A stretch of DNA of 64,000 nucleotides from Cytobacillus oceanisediminis (lineage in GTDB: Bacteria; Bacillota; Bacilli; Bacillales; Cytobacillaceae). The notes beneath the pieces were generated by a model. The model made no database searches and had not been told where the DNA came from. It saw nothing but the letters and a program-made list of their open reading frames with translations. Of this stretch, positions 53,877 through 62,004 are shown one piece after another. The stretch's first letter is position 1, and each line of letters opens with the position of its first letter. The translations under genes were made by a program, and so were the position numbers. Where the stretch lies: assembly GCF_003182355.1 (NCBI RefSeq), contig NZ_QGTW01000012.1, positions 1-64,000 on the forward strand. The letters run 5' to 3'.

Positions 53877-54113
53877 ATGAAGACATTTGAAGTAACTGTT
53901 GAATTTTGTATGATGTGAAACTACGCGCCAAAAGCCGCGAGTTTCGCGGAGGAACTTTTTTCTCATTTCCGTTCTGATATTGTAAAAATGGAGCTTATTC
54001 CTAGCTCAGGCGGAGCGTTTGAGGTGACAGTTAATGGTGAAAAGCTTTATTCCAAACTGGATACAGGTGTATTTCCAAAATCAAAAAATATTATAGAACA
54101 AATGCAGGGTTAA
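53877..54113 (+). CDS. SelW-like (Rdx family) selenoprotein with in-frame TGA
   Basis: Reading the TGA at 53916-53918 as selenocysteine gives a 78-residue protein. It begins MKTFEVTVEFCMM-Sec-NYAPKA and continues with FAEELFSHF, MELIPSSGGAFEVTVNG and KLYSKLDTGVFP. This is the full pattern of the SelT/SelW/SelH (Rdx) thioredoxin-like family, and the TGA sits exactly at the second redox position of the CxxU motif (Cys11, Sec14). The frame is otherwise open to the TAA at 54111, with GGGGGA seven bases before the ATG and a terminator right after. A hairpin fitting bacterial SECIS rules lies downstream of the TGA, and selA begins 600 bases further on. A nonsense mutation in a CxxC protein is the alternative. 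Presumed redox function, partner unknown. Confidence 0.85.
53935..53949 (+). promoter_or_regulatory. candidate bacterial SECIS hairpin
   Basis: CCGCGA pairs perfectly with TCGCGG around a GTT loop. The loop begins 22 bases after the TGA and its first base is G, both within published rules for bacterial SECIS elements (16-37 bases, G among the first two loop bases). A competing hairpin (GAAACT, CGCG) uses bases right behind the TGA. Confidence 0.6.
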
Positions 54114-54117
54114 CTCG

Positions 54118-54153
54118 TAAAAAACCTTCTCCAATCAGGAGGAGGTTTTTTAC
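54118..54153 (+). terminator. Rho-independent terminator of the selenoprotein gene
   Basis: AAAAAACCTTCTCC pairs with GGAGGAGGTTTTTT around AATCA. Confidence 0.9.
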
Positions 54154-54225
54154 CGGCCTATTGAGACCATAATAATATTATGTAAACATGATTATAAAAA
54201 TAGGCATACTCACACTTACCCTCAA

Positions 54226-54624
54226 TCAAGGAATCGTTATATTTCTATTACAGCCAGGCCCAGCTTCGTTTTTGGCAATAAAAATCTCCAGGATTCCATT
54301 CGAAAAGGCGGCTGTTACTCTTTTATTAATCACCTTAAAAGGCAATTCTACCTTCCGCATACAGGGTTGACCACTTTTTCCCAAGGGAAGTTCCCTTTTA
54401 ACAGCTTTTATGAAGACCTTATTTTCTTTTAAGGAAACGGTTACATCTTTCTGATCACAGCCGATCAATAAAGCTTCTATGATGATTTCGTTCTGTGTCT
54501 CAAATAAATCAATGCGAAAAGTCAGCTGATCCAGATAGGATGTGAGAGGATCAAGGAAAAAATTCTCCATCCATTTCTCCATTTCGCTTATATTAAAGGA
54601 GTGCAAATCTTCCTTTTTATTCAT
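54226..54624 (-). CDS. Hsp20/alpha-crystallin family protein
   Basis: The 132-residue protein has an N-terminal helical part (residues 1-30, EMEKWMENFFLDPLTSYLDQ) and an alpha-crystallin-like beta domain with FRIDLFETQNEIIIEALLIG and the SNGILEIFIAK strand (equivalent of GVLTI in small heat shock proteins). It lacks the C-terminal IxI motif in clear form. A spore-coat or general chaperone role is possible. GGGGGT precedes the ATG. It lies between, and opposite to, the selenoprotein gene and selA. Confidence 0.8.
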   Translation of the reverse strand: MNKKEDLHSFNISEMEKWMENFFLDPLTSYLDQLTFRIDLFETQNEIIIEALLIGCDQKDVTVSLKENKVFIKAVKRELPLGKSGQPCMRKVELPFKVINKRVTAAFSNGILEIFIAKNEAGPGCNRNITIP

Positions 54625-54716
54625 TCCATTACCCCCTTGCTTCTTTCTATAGTATTCATTCCATGCTAATTAGTGAAAAATGGTATAATAAACAGGCTAG
54701 TGTTGGAGGGATACTT

Positions 54717-56120
54717 TTGAAAAAAATACTTAGAAACATACCATCTGTACATGAATTGCAAAAGGAAGACAGGTTCAATGAGCTTATGGCCCAGAATGGG
54801 CTGGATTTTATACATATGACAAACATCCTAAAAGATGTTATTTCGGATATTAGACAGGAAATATTGGGTGCCCGCTGGGAGAATGATGATCCGGGTATGA
54901 AGGGATTCATGGAAACACTTTTTCAAAGGGTAGAGGAAGCGATCCAATATCGTTATGCCTACACGCTAAAAAGGGTAATTAATGCAACAGGAACGATCCT
55001 GCACACCAATCTTGGACGCGCCCGTCTAAGCAGTAAGGCTGCCGCACACATGCTTGAAACAGCCATAAATTATTCCAATTTGGAATATAAACTGGCGGAA
55101 GGTGAACGCGGTTCGAGGCATAGCCATGTTGAAGGCCTTTTAAAGGAGTTAACAGGCGCGGAAGCCGCCATGGTTGTTAATAATAACGCTGCGGCAGTTT
55201 ATTTTATCTTAAAAGCCCTTGCAGCTGATAAAGAAGTTATTGTATCCAGAGGCCAGCTTGTAGAAATTGGCGGATCCTTCAGGATATCAAGTATTATGGA
55301 AGAAAGCGGTGCAAAGCTTGCCGAAGTCGGAACCACAAACAAGACTCATTTGTCAGATTATGAAAAAGCCATAAACGAAGAAACTGCGATGATTCTAAAA
55401 GTTCATACGAGCAATTTTAAAATTATCGGATTTACAAAAGAAGTTGATACAGAAGAGCTTACTGACTTATCGAAAGAAAGGAATATTATTTTTTACGAAG
55501 ATCTTGGCAGCGGAGCCCTTTTGGATTTTAAAAGCAGGGGAATCGGAGACGAGCCGGCAGTCAGCGAGGTCATCAAATTGGGAGCTGACATTGTATCGTT
55601 TAGCGGCGACAAACTGCTGGGAGGCCCGCAGGCTGGGATTATAGCCGGCAAAAAGGATTTAATCAATAAATTAAAGAAGCATCAGCTTGCCCGAGTGCTG
55701 CGTGTGGACAAAATGACGCTTGCAGCCCTTGAAGGGACACTTCTTGATTATTTAAAAGGCGAGGCTGGCCTGAAAAGTATTCCTGTTGTTCGGGATGTAC
55801 TGACAACCAGGGAAGAACTTAAAAAGCGAACAGAACATTTCATTCATAAACTGGAAAAGCTCTCGGAAAATTATCATTTTTCAATGCAGGAAAGTGCAGG
55901 ACAAGTAGGCGGGGGGACAATGCCTGATGTGAAGCTGCCTTCCTGGATTGCTGTCCTGAAGCATAAACAATACTCAGCTGAGCATGTAGGCCGGCAGTTA
56001 AGAACGGGCTTCACTCCTTCGATTATTGTCAGGATTCATAAAGAAGAAATACTAATCGATCTGCGCACGGTTACTGTAGAAGAAGAGGAGAACATTTTAA
56101 ACGCATTATCTTCCATATAA
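54717..56120 (+). CDS. selA: L-seryl-tRNA(Sec) selenium transferase
   Basis: The 467-residue PLP enzyme converts seryl-tRNA(Sec) to selenocysteyl-tRNA(Sec). Diagnostic segments are RVINATGTILHTNLGRARLS, the EGERGSRHSHVEGLL region, FYEDLGSGALLDF and the PLP lysine motif SFSGDKLLGGPQAG. The TTG at 54717 lies six bases behind GGAGGG; an upstream in-frame ATG at 54663 has no ribosome binding site. A TATAAT box is at 54684-54689. A terminator follows, so selB is not co-transcribed; selB, selC and selD must lie elsewhere. Its presence shows that this organism is equipped for, or recently used, selenocysteine. Confidence 0.95.
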   Translation: MKKILRNIPSVHELQKEDRFNELMAQNGLDFIHMTNILKDVISDIRQEILGARWENDDPGMKGFMETLFQRVEEAIQYRYAYTLKRVINATGTILHTNLGRARLSSKAAAHMLETAINYSNLEYKLAEGERGSRHSHVEGLLKELTGAEAAMVVNNNAAAVYFILKALAADKEVIVSRGQLVEIGGSFRISSIMEESGAKLAEVGTTNKTHLSDYEKAINEETAMILKVHTSNFKIIGFTKEVDTEELTDLSKERNIIFYEDLGSGALLDFKSRGIGDEPAVSEVIKLGADIVSFSGDKLLGGPQAGIIAGKKDLINKLKKHQLARVLRVDKMTLAALEGTLLDYLKGEAGLKSIPVVRDVLTTREELKKRTEHFIHKLEKLSENYHFSMQESAGQVGGGTMPDVKLPSWIAVLKHKQYSAEHVGRQLRTGFTPSIIVRIHKEEILIDLRTVTVEEEENILNALSSI

Positions 56121-56128
56121 AGAAACTG

Positions 56129-56157
56129 CAGCTGCCGCTAAAAACGGCAGCTGTTTT
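56129..56157 (+). terminator. Rho-independent terminator of selA
   Basis: CAGCTGCCG pairs with CGGCAGCTG around CTAAAAA, followed by TTTTATAATT. Confidence 0.9.
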
Positions 56158-56164
56158 ATAATTA

Positions 56165-56197
56165 GGCTCTGCATAAGAAATGACCTTTAACACAGCC
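56165..56197 (+). repeat. possible remnant of the dispersed repeat (ends only)
   Basis: GGCTCT and TTTAACACAGCC, 33 bases in total, resemble the left and right ends of the repeat family with the middle missing. Too short for certainty. Confidence 0.25.
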
Positions 56198-56210
56198 CAT
56201 ATTAAAAAAA

Positions 56211-56354
56211 TTACATATCATGATGGGAATTATGCTTTTGTCTTGTATGGTTGCGGTTTTTCACTTTTTTGGATCCGCTTAAAGGCTCAGGCTGGCCTTG
56301 ATTGTGGCCTTTAGGCGCATTCTTTCTCATGTCTTTGCCATTGTTTTTGTTCAT
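56211..56354 (-). CDS. sspP: acid-soluble spore protein P
   Basis: The 47-residue protein [20 protein letters not shown] followed by [20 protein letters not shown] and a short HNSHHDM end is nearly the same as B. subtilis SspP, a minor small acid-soluble spore protein of the core. GAGGAGGGATTGAG precedes the ATG at 56354. In B. subtilis sspO and sspP form one operon next to aconitase; here they are 860 bases apart with another gene and a repeat between. Confidence 0.93.
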   Translation of the reverse strand: MNKNNGKDMRKNAPKGHNQGQPEPLSGSKKVKNRNHTRQKHNSHHDM

Positions 56355-56552
56355 CTCAATCCCTCCTCATGATTAAAGAAATAAGGTGAATTTCACCTGT
56401 ATTTCTAGTGTTAGTTTGGCTTTTTTTTCGATAAAATTGCCTTGCAAAATGTGGCTATAATTGAACATTTGCTCCTAAACCACTTTGCGGAATATTTTTA
56501 TCGGCTAATGCGCAATTTAATGGTACAAATTTTTATTAGGAGTGAACAAGGT

Positions 56553-56810
56553 ATGCCATACCATAAAGATAAACAGCAAGCATTCCAGGCAGCACAGCAG
56601 GGAATGGAAGACGCACAGGAGCTATATGCTGAGATTGTTAAAGATTCAGCCAGCTATGGCCACCAGCTTAAACATCTTAAGCAGGAAGTAAATGAAGCAT
56701 ATGCGCAAATTGAAAATGCATTGGAAGTTGCCTCTGAACACCAGCGTGCACAGCTGGAACGATTTCAACAGGACTTAAAGTCCATGGTGGATGATGTAAA
56801 TCAGTATTAA
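56553..56810 (+). CDS. small coiled-coil protein (possibly YtzC/DUF2524-like)
   Basis: The 85-residue protein is helical and charged (QAAQQGMEDAQELYAEIVKD and LKQEVNEAYAQIENALEVAS) with two predicted coiled-coil helices, no cysteine and no membrane segment. Its size and pattern recall the DUF2524 protein YtzC of B. subtilis, but I am not certain. The ATG at 56553 follows AGGAGTG; a longer frame from 56442 lacks a ribosome binding site. It lies between sspP and sspO on the opposite strand. A terminator follows. Confidence 0.7.
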   Translation: MPYHKDKQQAFQAAQQGMEDAQELYAEIVKDSASYGHQLKHLKQEVNEAYAQIENALEVASEHQRAQLERFQQDLKSMVDDVNQY

Positions 56811-56839
56811 AAGCAGGCTTTAAAGGAAATAAAATGGAG

Positions 56840-56869
56840 AACCCGGCTACCTCTTAGCCGGGTTTTATT
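56840..56869 (+). terminator. Rho-independent terminator of the small coiled-coil gene
   Basis: AACCCGGCTA pairs with TAGCCGGGTT, followed by TTATTATT. Confidence 0.88.
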
Positions 56870-56897
56870 ATTAACTGAAAGTATAAATTCTGAACTT

Positions 56898-57200
56898 TGA
56901 TAACTGTCTAGCCCGGTACCCTGTCTACCCGACGTGCTTCCCTCACCTCTCCTGCCACGACGCACAGGATGTGCTAGTAAGGCGAGGCGCATAGAGCGTG
57001 CGCGTTTCCGAGCGTTATAAGTCAACATCGAATCACTATTGTTCTTCATGTTTCCTTTATCTCATAAAAGGAACTCAGACAAAAAGCGCCACGTCCTCCC
57101 AAAAGCTGTCGCTTTTGGTCGTGCGATGTATCGCTGCCGTAGCATTCCTTGTCCTGCGGGCCTCAGTCCATCACGCTCCGCCGATGGGCAAGGGCGCCAA
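56898..57200. repeat. second dispersed Bacillaceae-type intergenic repeat
   Basis: The GC-rich block begins TTGATAACTGTCTAGC, contains CACGACGCACAGGATGTGCT and GTTATAAGTCAACATCG, and ends near GGGCGCC. These phrases recur in intergenic repeats of many Bacillaceae genomes as I remember them. A perfect hairpin CCAAAAGC/GCTTTTGG lies at about 57099-57118. Base composition differs sharply from the flanks. It separates sspO from sspP. Not related to the repeat copies A-E. Confidence 0.5.
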
Positions 57201-57212
57201 AGCTTTTCTATA

Positions 57213-57362
57213 TTACTGGTTTTTCTTCCGCTTTTTATTATTTTGTTTTTGCGCTTCGGTTAATGGCTCATTGGAGAATTCTTCATTGTATCCAGTCCCC
57301 ATGCCTTGCCCCTTAGCTGCATTCATGCCCTCAATGATATGATTTGCTTTTCGTTTAGCCAT
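57213..57362 (-). CDS. sspO: acid-soluble spore protein O
   Basis: The 49-residue protein begins [20 protein letters not shown] and ends [16 protein letters not shown], matching B. subtilis SspO (CotK), a minor core spore protein made under sigma-G. GGAGGTGATTTTCT precedes the ATG at 57362. It is divergent from aconitase, as in B. subtilis. Confidence 0.94.
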   Translation of the reverse strand: MAKRKANHIIEGMNAAKGQGMGTGYNEEFSNEPLTEAQKQNNKKRKKNQ

Positions 57363-57491
57363 AGAAAATCACCTCCGTAGGAGGTATTTTTCCTTGGATT
57401 ATGACAAATTATGATAAAATTCCGATGTAGAGCTAATGTTTTATTATTTTTTCAGCATAATAACCAAGAATGTAAAATTTATGTCACTAAA

Positions 57492-57506
57492 TGAAAAACG
57501 CTTTCA
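57492..57506 (+). promoter_or_regulatory. cre-like sequence before aconitase
   Basis: TGAAAAACGCTTTCA would be a perfect cre match if one A were removed (TGWAANCGNTNWCA is 14 bases). Palindromic arms are clear, but the extra base makes CcpA binding uncertain. Confidence 0.3.
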
Positions 57507-57550
57507 TTTATCGCTTTTTAACAATTAAAATCGTTAAAATGAAATTTACT

Positions 57551-57565
57551 ATAAGAAAAACTTAT
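57551..57565 (+). promoter_or_regulatory. CcpC box of aconitase
   Basis: ATAAGAAAAACTTAT fits the ATAA-N7-TTAT dyad bound by CcpC, the citrate-responsive repressor of aconitase in B. subtilis. It lies about 150 bases before the start codon, upstream of the probable promoter (TTACTT/TAATAT near 57590-57617). Confidence 0.7.
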
Positions 57566-57716
57566 CAGAAACAATAACTTTCTTGTTATTTACTTATATA
57601 AAAGGTTGTATTAATATAGAAATTGTGAGAAAAGTGAGGATGGATGAAAATTCAAACTTTTCGACAATTACCTATCACTTGGTATATGATGTTTAATGAA
57701 AGAGGGGGTAATACAT

Positions 57717-60425
57717 ATGGCAAAGAATGATGTGTTCAATTCCCGCAAATCCTTTGAATTGGATGGGAAGCGCTATCATTACTATCACTTAGGTGCTCTG
57801 GAAGAATCTGGAGTGGGTAATGTTTCCAAATTGCCGTATTCCATTAAGGTTTTATTGGAATCAGTACTTCGTCAATATGACGGCCGTGTAATTACTAAAG
57901 AACATGTTGAAAATCTGGCAAAATGGGGAACTTCAGAAGTTAAAGAGGTCGACGTTCCTTTCAAGCCGTCACGCGTTATTCTGCAAGACTTCACTGGGGT
58001 TCCTGCAGTAGTTGACTTGGCTTCACTGCGTAAAGCAATGGCAGACATGGGTGGAGACCCAGATAAAATCAATCCTGAGAAGCCGGTTGATCTTGTTATC
58101 GACCACTCTGTACAGGTTGACAAATATGGCACTCCTGATTCGCTTGAAGCGAATATGGAACTTGAATTCGAGCGTAATGCTGAGCGCTACCAGTTCTTAA
58201 GCTGGGCTCAAAAAGCATTTGACAACTACCGTGCGGTTCCGCCGGCAACTGGGATCGTTCACCAGGTAAACCTTGAATTCCTGGCAAATGTTGTTCATGC
58301 TCTTGAAACTACTGAAGGCGATTTCGAGACTTTCCCTGATACACTTGTGGGTACCGACTCCCATACAACCATGATCAACGGTATCGGCGTTCTTGGATGG
58401 GGTGTAGGCGGTATTGAAGCTGAAGCAGGAATGCTTGGACAGCCATCATACTTCCCTGTTCCTGAAGTTGTAGGGGTAAAGCTTACTGGGGAGCTTCCTA
58501 ACGGAACGACAGCTACCGACCTAGCTTTGAAGGTAACTCAAGTACTTCGCAGTCAGGGAGTAGTTGGCAAGTTCGTAGAGTTCTTCGGTCCTGGTGTTAC
58601 ACAGCTTCCTTTGGCTGACCGTGCAACAATTGCAAACATGGCTCCAGAATACGGTGCTACCTGCGGATTCTTCCCTGTTGATGCGGAAGCGCTTGATTAC
58701 ATGCGCCTGACCGGCCGTCCGGAAGAGCAAATCAAAATTGTTGAAAAATACTGCAAAGAAAATGGAATGTTCTTCGATCCATCTCTAGAGCCAGTATATA
58801 CAAATGTAGTTGAAATCAATCTTTCCGAAATCGAAGCGAACCTTTCAGGCCCTAAGCGTCCACAGGATTTAATTCCGCTTTCTGCTATGAAAAAGGAATT
58901 TAATGATGCTATCACAGCTCCACAAGGCAACCAGGGCTTCGGCTTGGATAAGAAAGAAATAGACAAAGAAATTACTGTTGAATTTGCAAATGGCGATTCA
59001 ACTAAGATGAAAACGGGTGCTGTTGCGATTGCGGCGATCACTAGCTGTACAAATACTTCAAACCCTTACGTTTTAGTTGGGGCAGGATTAGTTGCAAAAA
59101 AGGCAGTCGAACTTGGAATGGAAGTTCCTAAGTTCGTTAAAACTTCTTTGGCTCCAGGGTCAAAAGTTGTTACTGGCTACCTGCGTGATTCAGGACTTCT
59201 TCCATACATGGAGCAGCTTGGATTCAACCTTGTAGGTTATGGTTGTACAACATGTATCGGTAACTCTGGTCCATTAAGAGAAGAAATCGAAAAGGCTGTA
59301 GCTGAAAGCGACCTTCTCGTAACTTCAGTTCTTTCCGGAAACCGTAACTTTGAAGGCCGTATCCATCCGCTTGTAAAAGCAAACTATCTGGCTTCTCCGC
59401 CATTAGTGGTTGCTTATGCTTTGGCAGGAACAGTTGATATCGATCTTCAAAAAGAACCAATCGGCAAGGATAAAAATGGCAATGATGTCTTCTTTAACGA
59501 TATCTGGCCATCAACTGCTGAAGTAAATAAAGTTGTTAAACAGACTGTTACACCTGAATTGTTCCGTAAAGAATATGAGCATGTGTTTGATGACAACGCT
59601 CGCTGGAATCAAATTCAAACTAGCAATGAGCCTTTATATTCATTTGATGATAATTCAACATATATCCAGAACCCTCCGTTCTTTGAAGGCTTAACTCCTA
59701 ATGCTGATGAAGTTAAACCTTTATCAGGATTGCGTGTTGTCGGCAAGTTCGGTGATTCCGTAACAACTGACCATATTTCTCCGGCAGGTGCGATCGGGAA
59801 AGATACACCAGCAGGAAAATATCTTCGCGAGAACGGTGTTGAACCACGCGACTTCAACTCTTATGGATCCCGCCGTGGAAACCATGAAGTTATGATGCGC
59901 GGTACATTTGCAAACATCCGTATCCGGAACCAAATTGCTCCTGGCACAGAAGGCGGATTTACTACGTACTGGCCTACTGGCGAAGTAACTTCTATCTATG
60001 ATGCTTGCATGAAGTACAAAGAAGATGGAACAGGTCTTGTGGTTCTTGCCGGCAAAGACTATGGAATGGGATCTTCCCGTGACTGGGCTGCAAAAGGTAC
60101 GAACTTACTAGGAATTAAGACAGTTATTGCCGAAAGCTATGAGCGTATTCATCGTTCAAACCTTGTTTTAATGGGCGTACTTCCGCTTCAGTTCAAGGAA
60201 GGCGAGAGTGCAGAGGTTCTTGGCTTAACTGGTAAAGAAACAATCGATGTACAAATCGATGAAAATGTAAGACCACGTGACTTTGTAAAAGTTACAGCTA
60301 CAGATGAAGACGGCAACAAGACTACATTTGAAGCTCTTGTACGATTCGATTCTGAAGTTGAAATCGATTACTACCGTCACGGCGGAATCCTGCAAATGGT
60401 TCTTCGAGATAAATTAGCAAACTAA
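57717..60425 (+). CDS. acnA: aconitate hydratase (citB)
   Basis: The 902-residue TCA-cycle enzyme interconverts citrate and isocitrate with a 4Fe-4S cluster. The three cluster cysteines are in [10 protein letters not shown] and [10 protein letters not shown], the swivel domain contains [15 protein letters not shown] and the active-site SSRDWAAKG. Length equals the bacterial AcnA/IRP1-type enzymes, which also bind RNA. The ATG at 57717 (MAKNDVF) follows AGAGGGGG; an upstream in-frame ATG at 57696 precedes that site. Position between sspO and yneN/sspN/tlp is as in B. subtilis. A CcpC box lies upstream. Confidence 0.97.
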   Translation: MAKNDVFNSRKSFELDGKRYHYYHLGALEESGVGNVSKLPYSIKVLLESVLRQYDGRVITKEHVENLAKWGTSEVKEVDVPFKPSRVILQDFTGVPAVVDLASLRKAMADMGGDPDKINPEKPVDLVIDHSVQVDKYGTPDSLEANMELEFERNAERYQFLSWAQKAFDNYRAVPPATGIVHQVNLEFLANVVHALETTEGDFETFPDTLVGTDSHTTMINGIGVLGWGVGGIEAEAGMLGQPSYFPVPEVVGVKLTGELPNGTTATDLALKVTQVLRSQGVVGKFVEFFGPGVTQLPLADRATIANMAPEYGATCGFFPVDAEALDYMRLTGRPEEQIKIVEKYCKENGMFFDPSLEPVYTNVVEINLSEIEANLSGPKRPQDLIPLSAMKKEFNDAITAPQGNQGFGLDKKEIDKEITVEFANGDSTKMKTGAVAIAAITSCTNTSNPYVLVGAGLVAKKAVELGMEVPKFVKTSLAPGSKVVTGYLRDSGLLPYMEQLGFNLVGYGCTTCIGNSGPLREEIEKAVAESDLLVTSVLSGNRNFEGRIHPLVKANYLASPPLVVAYALAGTVDIDLQKEPIGKDKNGNDVFFNDIWPSTAEVNKVVKQTVTPELFRKEYEHVFDDNARWNQIQTSNEPLYSFDDNSTYIQNPPFFEGLTPNADEVKPLSGLRVVGKFGDSVTTDHISPAGAIGKDTPAGKYLRENGVEPRDFNSYGSRRGNHEVMMRGTFANIRIRNQIAPGTEGGFTTYWPTGEVTSIYDACMKYKEDGTGLVVLAGKDYGMGSSRDWAAKGTNLLGIKTVIAESYERIHRSNLVLMGVLPLQFKEGESAEVLGLTGKETIDVQIDENVRPRDFVKVTATDEDGNKTTFEALVRFDSEVEIDYYRHGGILQMVLRDKLAN

Positions 60426-60432
60426 AGGTTTC

Positions 60433-60469
60433 AAACCGCTATGTGATTCGTCACATGGCGGTTTTTTAT
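60433..60469 (+). terminator. Rho-independent terminator of aconitase
   Basis: AAACCGCtATGTGA pairs with TCACATgGCGGTTT around TTCG, followed by T-rich sequence. Confidence 0.9.
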
Positions 60470-60529
60470 TTTACAAAAGATACTGGATTAGGTATTTTAG
60501 CTTTAGATGAGTTTATTGGAGGGCTAACA

Positions 60530-60946
60530 TTGGGTGCTTTTTTGCTTGGACCATTATTAATTAAGTATGAATGGGTTCTTATTTTCCTGGCAGGTATTAT
60601 CTCTTATTTTGTAGTAAGACAGGCTTTGAAAAAAGAAGAGGATTTTAAAAAGGACTTTTTAAATGACATCATCAATGCTGTCTTAATCGGTTTTTTTACA
60701 TACAAGTTTAGTTCAGTTCTCTTCCAGACAAAAAATATGATAACTAACCCTATTGGAATTTTATATTTTTCCGGGGGAATGAAAGGATTGGTTTTAGGTC
60801 TTATTCTGGCCCTTGCCTATGTTGCATGGAGAATTAGAAAGAGCCGTTATAGGGTACAAAGCTGGTTAAGCGGGATTATTTATGGAACTGTCACATTTCT
60901 GTTATCTTTTTGGCTGGTCAGAACCTTATTTATTTTACTTTTCTAG
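60530..60946 (+). CDS. predicted membrane protein next to a TlpA-like redoxin
   Basis: The 138-residue protein has five hydrophobic segments. The start is placed at the TTG at 60530, six bases behind GGAGGG; a longer frame from 60443 begins inside the aconitase terminator and has no ribosome binding site. The pattern (GPLLIKYEWVLIFLAGIISY, later YFSGGMKGLVLGLILALAY) vaguely recalls prolipoprotein diacylglyceryl transferase-like small membrane proteins, without its catalytic motif. It is followed after 61 bases by a membrane-anchored thioredoxin-like gene and may act with it. Function unknown. Confidence 0.7.
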   Translation: MGAFLLGPLLIKYEWVLIFLAGIISYFVVRQALKKEEDFKKDFLNDIINAVLIGFFTYKFSSVLFQTKNMITNPIGILYFSGGMKGLVLGLILALAYVAWRIRKSRYRVQSWLSGIIYGTVTFLLSFWLVRTLFILLF

Positions 60947-61007
60947 GTTACAATACAAACAAGAAAGCAAAAGGCTGTTTAGCCTGTAAGCTGGAGGGAA
61001 TGTCAGT

Positions 61008-61526
61008 ATGTTCAAGAAGATGATTGCAGCAGCGGTATTGTTTGTATTGGTCACCACAGTTCTTGTTCAGGCAGTTGAGAAAGATGAAGAAAAGACAGAA
61101 CCAGTGAATCAAACGGGGCTGGGAATAGGCTTAAAGGCGCCTGATTTTGAATTGGAAAATCTTCAGGGTGAAACGGTGAAGCTCTCGGATTATGAAGGAA
61201 AGAAGGTTATGCTGAATTTTTGGGCAACCTGGTGCCCTCCTTGCAAAGCTGAGATGCCGGATATCCAAAAGTTCTATACCGAAAAAGGGGATGAAGTTGC
61301 CATTTTGGCTGTTAACATTGATCCTCAATATGATGTGGCCGGATTTGCAAAAGAAATGCGTATTAATTTTCCCATTCTGCTTGATGAGGAAGAGAAAGCA
61401 GTAAAAGCCTATCAAATCTTAACGATTCCTACGACGTTTTTTATCGATGAAAAAGGGATCATCAGGAATAAATACTTAAGTGCCGTGCCTTTAGAAATAA
61501 TGAGGCAGTATATTGATGAAATGTAA
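61008..61526 (+). CDS. yneN: membrane-anchored TlpA/ResA-like thiol-disulfide oxidoreductase (YneN-like)
   Basis: The 172-residue protein has an N-terminal signal anchor (residues 5-23) and a thioredoxin-like domain with the active site WATWCPPCKAEMP (Cys78-x-x-Cys81 approximately) and the cis-proline in IPTTFFIDEKG. It acts outside the membrane on thiols of secreted proteins or cytochromes. Gene order after aconitase and before sspN/tlp matches yneN of B. subtilis, with one extra membrane protein gene inserted. GGAGGGAAT precedes the ATG. Confidence 0.88.
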   Translation: MFKKMIAAAVLFVLVTTVLVQAVEKDEEKTEPVNQTGLGIGLKAPDFELENLQGETVKLSDYEGKKVMLNFWATWCPPCKAEMPDIQKFYTEKGDEVAILAVNIDPQYDVAGFAKEMRINFPILLDEEEKAVKAYQILTIPTTFFIDEKGIIRNKYLSAVPLEIMRQYIDEM

Positions 61527-61530
61527 CATG

Positions 61531-61562
61531 AAAGCATCTGCTGAAAGGCAGATGTTTTTTTA
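61531..61562 (+). terminator. Rho-independent terminator of yneN
   Basis: CATCTGC pairs with GCAGATG around TGAAAG, followed by T7. Confidence 0.88.
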
Positions 61563-61810
61563 TTTGAGAAGATTAATACTGAAACAAGTTCAGTTGTCTA
61601 TTTGTTTGAATGACATTAAACGGGTTAAAGTAAAGACTGACCAATTTTTATTTATCTGAATCTTTTGTTAATTTGTTAAAATTTTGAATCAAATGAACTT
61701 TTTTCACATATGATGAATTAGCGGATTAAATTTTCAAAAAGTTGTAATAATTTAAACGGTTTTTGGACATAATGACTGTTACAATACTGTTTAAAGGAAG
61801 GTGAATGTTC

Positions 61811-61942
61811 ATGAGAAAACCGAGAAAACGCTCCTTTGCGGAATTAGTATTAGAAAATAAGCGTCAATTACTTAGGGATCAAGATGCAATGGATAAAATT
61901 GAAGAACGCCTTGAAAAAAAGCGTCTCGATAAAGCTGAATAG
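61811..61942 (+). CDS. FbpB family small basic protein
   Basis: The 43-residue protein MRKPRKRSFAELVLENKRQL with a charged end (DAMDKIEERLEKKRLDKAE) matches the FbpB family, whose B. subtilis founder helps the small RNA FsrA repress iron-rich proteins under iron limitation. The family also has members of unknown role. GGAAGGTGA precedes the ATG. No clear Fur box is visible upstream. It lies between yneN and sspN, and its 3' end runs into a hairpin that includes the sspN ribosome binding site. Confidence 0.82.
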   Translation: MRKPRKRSFAELVLENKRQLLRDQDAMDKIEERLEKKRLDKAE

Positions 61943-61955
61943 CAGTACTTCCCAT

Positions 61956-61985
61956 TCATGAAACCCTCTTCATCTGACCATACTT
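61956..61985 (+). promoter_or_regulatory. candidate sigma-G promoter of sspN
   Basis: TCATG (61956-61960) and CATACTT (61979-61985) are 18 bases apart and resemble the sigma-G consensus (GHATR, CATWMTA). The predicted start point lies within the right arm of the hairpin at 61961-62002. Confidence 0.45.
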
Positions 61986-62002
61986 TAAATGAGGAGGGAT
62001 TT
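61961..62002 (+). terminator. hairpin after the FbpB-like gene that covers the sspN ribosome binding site
   Basis: AAACCCTCTTCAT pairs with ATGAGGAGGGATTT (one mismatch). The right arm contains GGAGGG, the sspN ribosome binding site, and the tail is only TTTT, so it may both terminate and mask translation in readthrough RNA. Confidence 0.6.
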
Positions 62003-62004
62003 TG

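Noticed and set aside
53877..54113. Simple nonsense pseudogene
   Set aside because: The TGA is exactly at the redox position, the rest of the frame is undamaged, a SECIS-like hairpin follows, and selA is nearby; kept only as the alternative.
57872..59933. Several long minus-strand frames opposite aconitase
   Set aside because: They are shadows of the aconitase codon pattern, without ribosome binding sites or recognisable products.
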